64,000 nucleotides of DNA from Bacteroidales bacterium UBA5226. Its GTDB lineage: Bacteria; Bacteroidota; Bacteroidia; Bacteroidales; UBA932. Positions within the stretch are counted from its first letter, which is position 1. Each line of letters opens with the position of its first letter. The translations under genes were made by a program, and so were the position numbers. Shown one piece after another: positions 61,376 to 64,000 of this stretch. The stretch lies in the NCBI GenBank assembly GCA_002409325.1, contig DHUU01000003.1, positions 19,285 to 83,284 of the forward strand, read 5' to 3'. The notes under the pieces were generated by a model, which was given only the letters and a program-made list of their open reading frames with translations, ran no database searches and was not told where the DNA came from.

Positions 61376-62581
61376 ATGATGTACAAAATTGGTGACGGCA
61401 TTATTTCTCCTCTCGGTTCAACAACAGAAGAAAACTTTCAGGCAGTAAAGGCCGGTTATTCAGGCATAAGACAGTTCCCCGCAGGTTTCAGGGGTTTGTC
61501 GCATCCAATTCTGGCCGCACTCATTAGTCCCAGAGAGCTCGAAAACCTGGCTGCCCCATACGCGGGGGCACGTACCCACATGATGTCTAGGTACCGTCAG
61601 GCGATGTCTGCTGTTTTTGAATCTACCGTATCCAATACCTTACCCGAAATCTACAGGAACGAAATTTTACAGAGTCCCCGCATAGCATTTATTTTTTGCA
61701 CTACCAAGGGAGATGTTGATTCATTCCACGAACTAAGCGATCATACCATCAATCCCAGGCTCTATCCCTGGCACGTGTCCCAGCAAATGATGAACGAATT
61801 GAATTTGCCCGGGAAACCCTACGTGGTTATGAATTCCACCTTGGCCGGTATGCAGGCCCAAATGGTAGCTGACCGGTTGTTATGCAAAGGCAGTCCTTAT
61901 GATTTTGCAGTAATCATTGGGGTAGAGCTTATCAGTATGTTCACTGTTTTTCTTTTAAGTCAGGCTGGTCTTGTAAGCGATAAACCGGTACGGCCGTTTG
62001 ATAAGGAAAGGGAGGGCACAAACCCGGGCGAATCTGCCTCCTGTGCCATATATGTAAGTGAAGAGCGGTTTGAGAAAGACAAAAAACGGCTGAACATGCC
62101 TTACATTATTAAATACAAAGGGGGTGCCCTCATGACCGATCTATGCAAAAGAGGCGACATTGACCCTAATAGAAATGCTATGCTACGTGCCATTCAAAAA
62201 GTGATGACCCGGGAAAATGCCAGGAACCTCTCTTTTATCAACGCGCAGGTGGTGGGTCTTGCCAACTTTTACAACATGACATCCATTGCCATTGAAGAGG
62301 CTGGTTTGCACAGGGTGCCTGTCAATTGTTTTGAGGGATACTTTGGACATAGTTCCGGGTCTACGAGCCTTATTAGCAGCATCCTTGGGGCTAGATCGCT
62401 GGAAGAGGGAATCATATTGCCCACCCTGGGTTTCAGAACCCCCGGGATTGATGGCCGGATCCAGATTGTTACTTCTGTCAAACCCTCGAACAAGAATAGT
62501 TTTCTCAACGTATCTGCCGGTTTTGGAGGAGTTAATGCCGTAACCCTATACACAAAAGAAAAGAATCATCATGCTCATTAA
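61376..62581 (+). CDS. Degenerate beta-ketoacyl synthase-like protein (possible chain-length-factor type)
   Basis: 401 residues; the ATG at 61379 is an alternative start. The KAS fold is recognisable (DGIISPLGSTTEENF; FAVIIGVELISMFTVF; RPFDKEREGTNPGESAS; CFEGYFGHSSGSTSLI). The active-site triad is broken: where a KAS has SNACxSG this has MNSTLAG (Cys replaced by Thr), and where the first His stands (NAHGT) this has NAQVV. The second His (GYFGH) remains. Such a pattern resembles the chain-length factor/KS-beta of type II polyketide synthases. It overlaps the next KAS-like gene by 11 bases; a catalytic partner may lie beyond the window. Confidence 0.72.
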   Translation: MMYKIGDGIISPLGSTTEENFQAVKAGYSGIRQFPAGFRGLSHPILAALISPRELENLAAPYAGARTHMMSRYRQAMSAVFESTVSNTLPEIYRNEILQSPRIAFIFCTTKGDVDSFHELSDHTINPRLYPWHVSQQMMNELNLPGKPYVVMNSTLAGMQAQMVADRLLCKGSPYDFAVIIGVELISMFTVFLLSQAGLVSDKPVRPFDKEREGTNPGESASCAIYVSEERFEKDKKRLNMPYIIKYKGGALMTDLCKRGDIDPNRNAMLRAIQKVMTRENARNLSFINAQVVGLANFYNMTSIAIEEAGLHRVPVNCFEGYFGHSSGSTSLISSILGARSLEEGIILPTLGFRTPGIDGRIQIVTSVKPSNKNSFLNVSAGFGGVNAVTLYTKEKNHHAH

Positions 62582-63206
62582 GTCGTTTTGCAGGATAACA
62601 AACCATACCATTATTTTGGACAGAGTCAGGTACCCCCAACTGGAAAAACACATGATGGGCAATCAGGTGGGCCAAGACCTGGATCGCATTTTCTCCTCTC
62701 TGAAAGTAGATTTTCCCCGTTATCAAACCATGGATGATTACAGAAAGCTCGGATTTATCACGGCTGAATTGCTTATGAGACACAACGGTTACGATCCTTC
62801 TGTGATCAAACCCGATATGGGGCTGTTCATTTACTCCCGCTCTGGTTGTCTGGGAGCCGATTACAACCTGGTACGCGTGATGGAAGGACTTTACGCAGAC
62901 GACCAGGCATATAAAGGTTCCATACCCAATGCCGTATGCGCTGATATTACCTTAAGGCACAACATACAGGGCGAAATGGGAATATTTCTTTCAGACGGAT
63001 TTATATACGAGCAATTTTTCAGGACATGTTTTGGCACTCTAGAGACCGAGCCCGGGTTGAATACTTTATTGGCAGGATATTTGGAGTGTTACGGAGGGTA
63101 TGCATCATCGCTTCTTTGCCTGCTCACACGTTCACCCAAGCATCCGCCTATGGATTATGACCTGAGGGAAGAGCGCTTTTGCATAGATATGCTACGGATA
63201 TATTGA
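62571..63206 (+). CDS. Short ketoacyl-synthase-like protein of aryl-polyene/flexirubin type
   Basis: 211 residues. KPDMGLFIYSRSGCLGADYNLV and SIPNAVCADITLRHNIQGEMGIF have the look of the short KAS-like proteins found in Bacteroidota aryl-polyene and flexirubin clusters, which contain only part of the synthase fold. No complete Cys-His-His triad can be assigned. Its start overlaps the previous gene. It precedes an acyltransferase. Role in a pigment or lipid pathway is inference from family resemblance and neighbours. Confidence 0.55.
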   Translation: MLIKSFCRITNHTIILDRVRYPQLEKHMMGNQVGQDLDRIFSSLKVDFPRYQTMDDYRKLGFITAELLMRHNGYDPSVIKPDMGLFIYSRSGCLGADYNLVRVMEGLYADDQAYKGSIPNAVCADITLRHNIQGEMGIFLSDGFIYEQFFRTCFGTLETEPGLNTLLAGYLECYGGYASSLLCLLTRSPKHPPMDYDLREERFCIDMLRIY

Positions 63207-63297
63207 CAGGAACGACCGGTGCACCGGCAGTTTGTGCAGAAGATTGGTTGTGGGGAAGAGTGGTTTGCCCCGGTGGAGAAAGGTCGCTGTTGCTTAC

Positions 63298-64000
63298 ATG
63301 TGTAACAAAAAGAAATTAGACGTGATAGGAGATTTCCCAGAACATTTAAGACCTTATACAGATGAACAAATACCTGCAGCCATGCATCGTATTGCAGGGC
63401 ACCGGTATTTTCCTGACGTGGCAGCAATGATCTTTCCCGGGATTTCACCAGAGGAAGCCATAAGGAAGGTGTTGGAAGTGAAGACCGTTTATCAGTTCCA
63501 GATGGAGTGGATGTACGCGTTCAACAATCGTGTGATTGAGTCCACCATGGAAAGCTTCACATACGATTTCAGCCCCGGGATCAGACCTGATAAGGGCTAC
63601 CTGTACATTTCCAACCACAGGGATATTATACTGGACACATCTTTGCTGCAAATGGCCTTTGTATACCAGGGACTGCCCACCAGCATGATCACTTACGGGG
63701 ACAACCTTATAGTTAACCAACTGGCAGATGATCTTGCAAGGTCCAACAAAATGTTCAAGGTAGTCAGAAAGGGCAATAAACGCGAATTGTTCAAGAACTC
63801 GGCCCTGTTGAGTGAATTTTTACGCAGTTGCATACGCCAGGGCAATTCCTGCTGGATAGCCCAACGCAACGGCCGGACAAAAGACGGCCTGGACAAAACA
63901 GCCTCGGCACTGGTCAAAATGATGGGAATGAGCGGGATGCGTGCTTCGGGTGACAGCATAGCTGCTGGAGGAGCGATTGCTGCGGGTGATGCAATTGCGG
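63298..64000 (+). CDS. Glycerophosphate/lysophospholipid-type acyltransferase (PlsC family), cut by window end
   Basis: The frame is open from the ATG at 63298 to the window end (234 codons); an upstream stop at 63184-63186 limits the start. Catalytic motif NHRDIILD (NHX4D) lies in LYISNHRDIILDTSLL, and CWIAQRNGRTKDG is the second acyltransferase motif. It probably transfers an acyl chain to a glycerophosphate or to a polyene product. The last visible residues run into a hexapeptide tandem repeat (IAAGGA, IAAGDA). The 92 bases upstream hold nothing but a 12-bp palindrome (63216-63227). Confidence 0.75.
   Translation, partial: MCNKKKLDVIGDFPEHLRPYTDEQIPAAMHRIAGHRYFPDVAAMIFPGISPEEAIRKVLEVKTVYQFQMEWMYAFNNRVIESTMESFTYDFSPGIRPDKGYLYISNHRDIILDTSLLQMAFVYQGLPTSMITYGDNLIVNQLADDLARSNKMFKVVRKGNKRELFKNSALLSEFLRSCIRQGNSCWIAQRNGRTKDGLDKTASALVKMMGMSGMRASGDSIAAGGAIAAGDAIA

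Noticed and set aside
63216..63227. 12-bp palindrome CCGGTGCACCGG before the acyltransferase
   Set aside because: A single short palindrome without repeats or promoter context; may be chance.

Overview
The window looks like a chromosome segment from an anaerobic member of the order Bacteroidales (phylum Bacteroidota). The signs are Sus-type starch proteins (SusE/F, SusG, SusA), fimbrillin-family lipoproteins, a type III glutamine synthetase, PUR/DUF3276, DUF4252, DUF4296 and DUF5606 proteins, lipoprotein signal peptides throughout, and repeated promoter boxes of the Bacteroidota form TAnnTTTG. No rRNA, transposase, integrase, prophage or CRISPR array was seen. Family or genus cannot be fixed from the sequence alone.

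Layout. 1-11014: downstream part of a starch utilization locus, with two SusE/F-like surface glycan-binding proteins (the first cut by the window edge), four consecutive GH13 enzymes (SusG-like, two further amylase/neopullulanase types, SusA-like) and a DUF4296 lipoprotein. 11016-13041: radical SAM protein, dtd, deoC. 13076-13192: tRNA-Leu(CAG) and its terminator. 13258-17256: a membrane TPR/HTH regulator, a small DUF3244-like secreted protein, a SPASM/radical-SAM-like protein and a DUF4402-like secreted protein, which is the best candidate for an undescribed small system. 17261-19295 (minus): ECF sigma/anti-sigma operon with two DUF4252 proteins and an apparent self-recognised promoter. 19390-21643: purD and a membrane protein. 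21629-24466 (minus): ResB, CcsA and a predicted three-haem cytochrome c peroxidase. 24533-25675: FkbM methyltransferase. 25705-31271 (minus): glnN, purM, an unrecognised lipoprotein, an exonuclease fused to a free-methionine-sulfoxide reductase, and tRNA-Cys. 31375-39896: aminotransferase, DUF486, PUR protein, nusB-yajC-ybbR-coaE-DUF5606-rimO-fabG and a lipoprotein. 39897-40345 is a gene-free, hairpin-rich stretch, followed by rnpB (minus). 40726-43100: pyrG and glutaminyl cyclase. 43104-46173: TPP riboswitch, TonB-dependent thiamin receptor and PnuT. 46194-48292: amidohydrolase (mtaD-like) and purine nucleoside phosphorylase. 48336-52940: five fimbrillin-like lipoproteins in a row. 53017-59005: carboxylase/decarboxylase subunit, dicarboxylate symporter, threonine-synthase-like enzyme, DedA, CNNM/CBS protein. 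58983-61316 (minus): patatin/Omp85 protein. 61376-64000: two degenerate ketoacyl-synthase-like proteins and an acyltransferase cut by the window end, possibly the start of an aryl-polyene/flexirubin-like cluster.

Genes working together. The Sus block binds starch at the surface (SusE/F), cuts it there (SusG) and finishes it inside the envelope (SusA and the other GH13 enzymes). The thiamin block is one riboswitch-controlled uptake unit. ResB/CcsA probably attach haem to the adjacent peroxidase. The ECF operon appears autoregulated. Products are assigned by recognised motifs and family resemblance read by eye; no database search was run.
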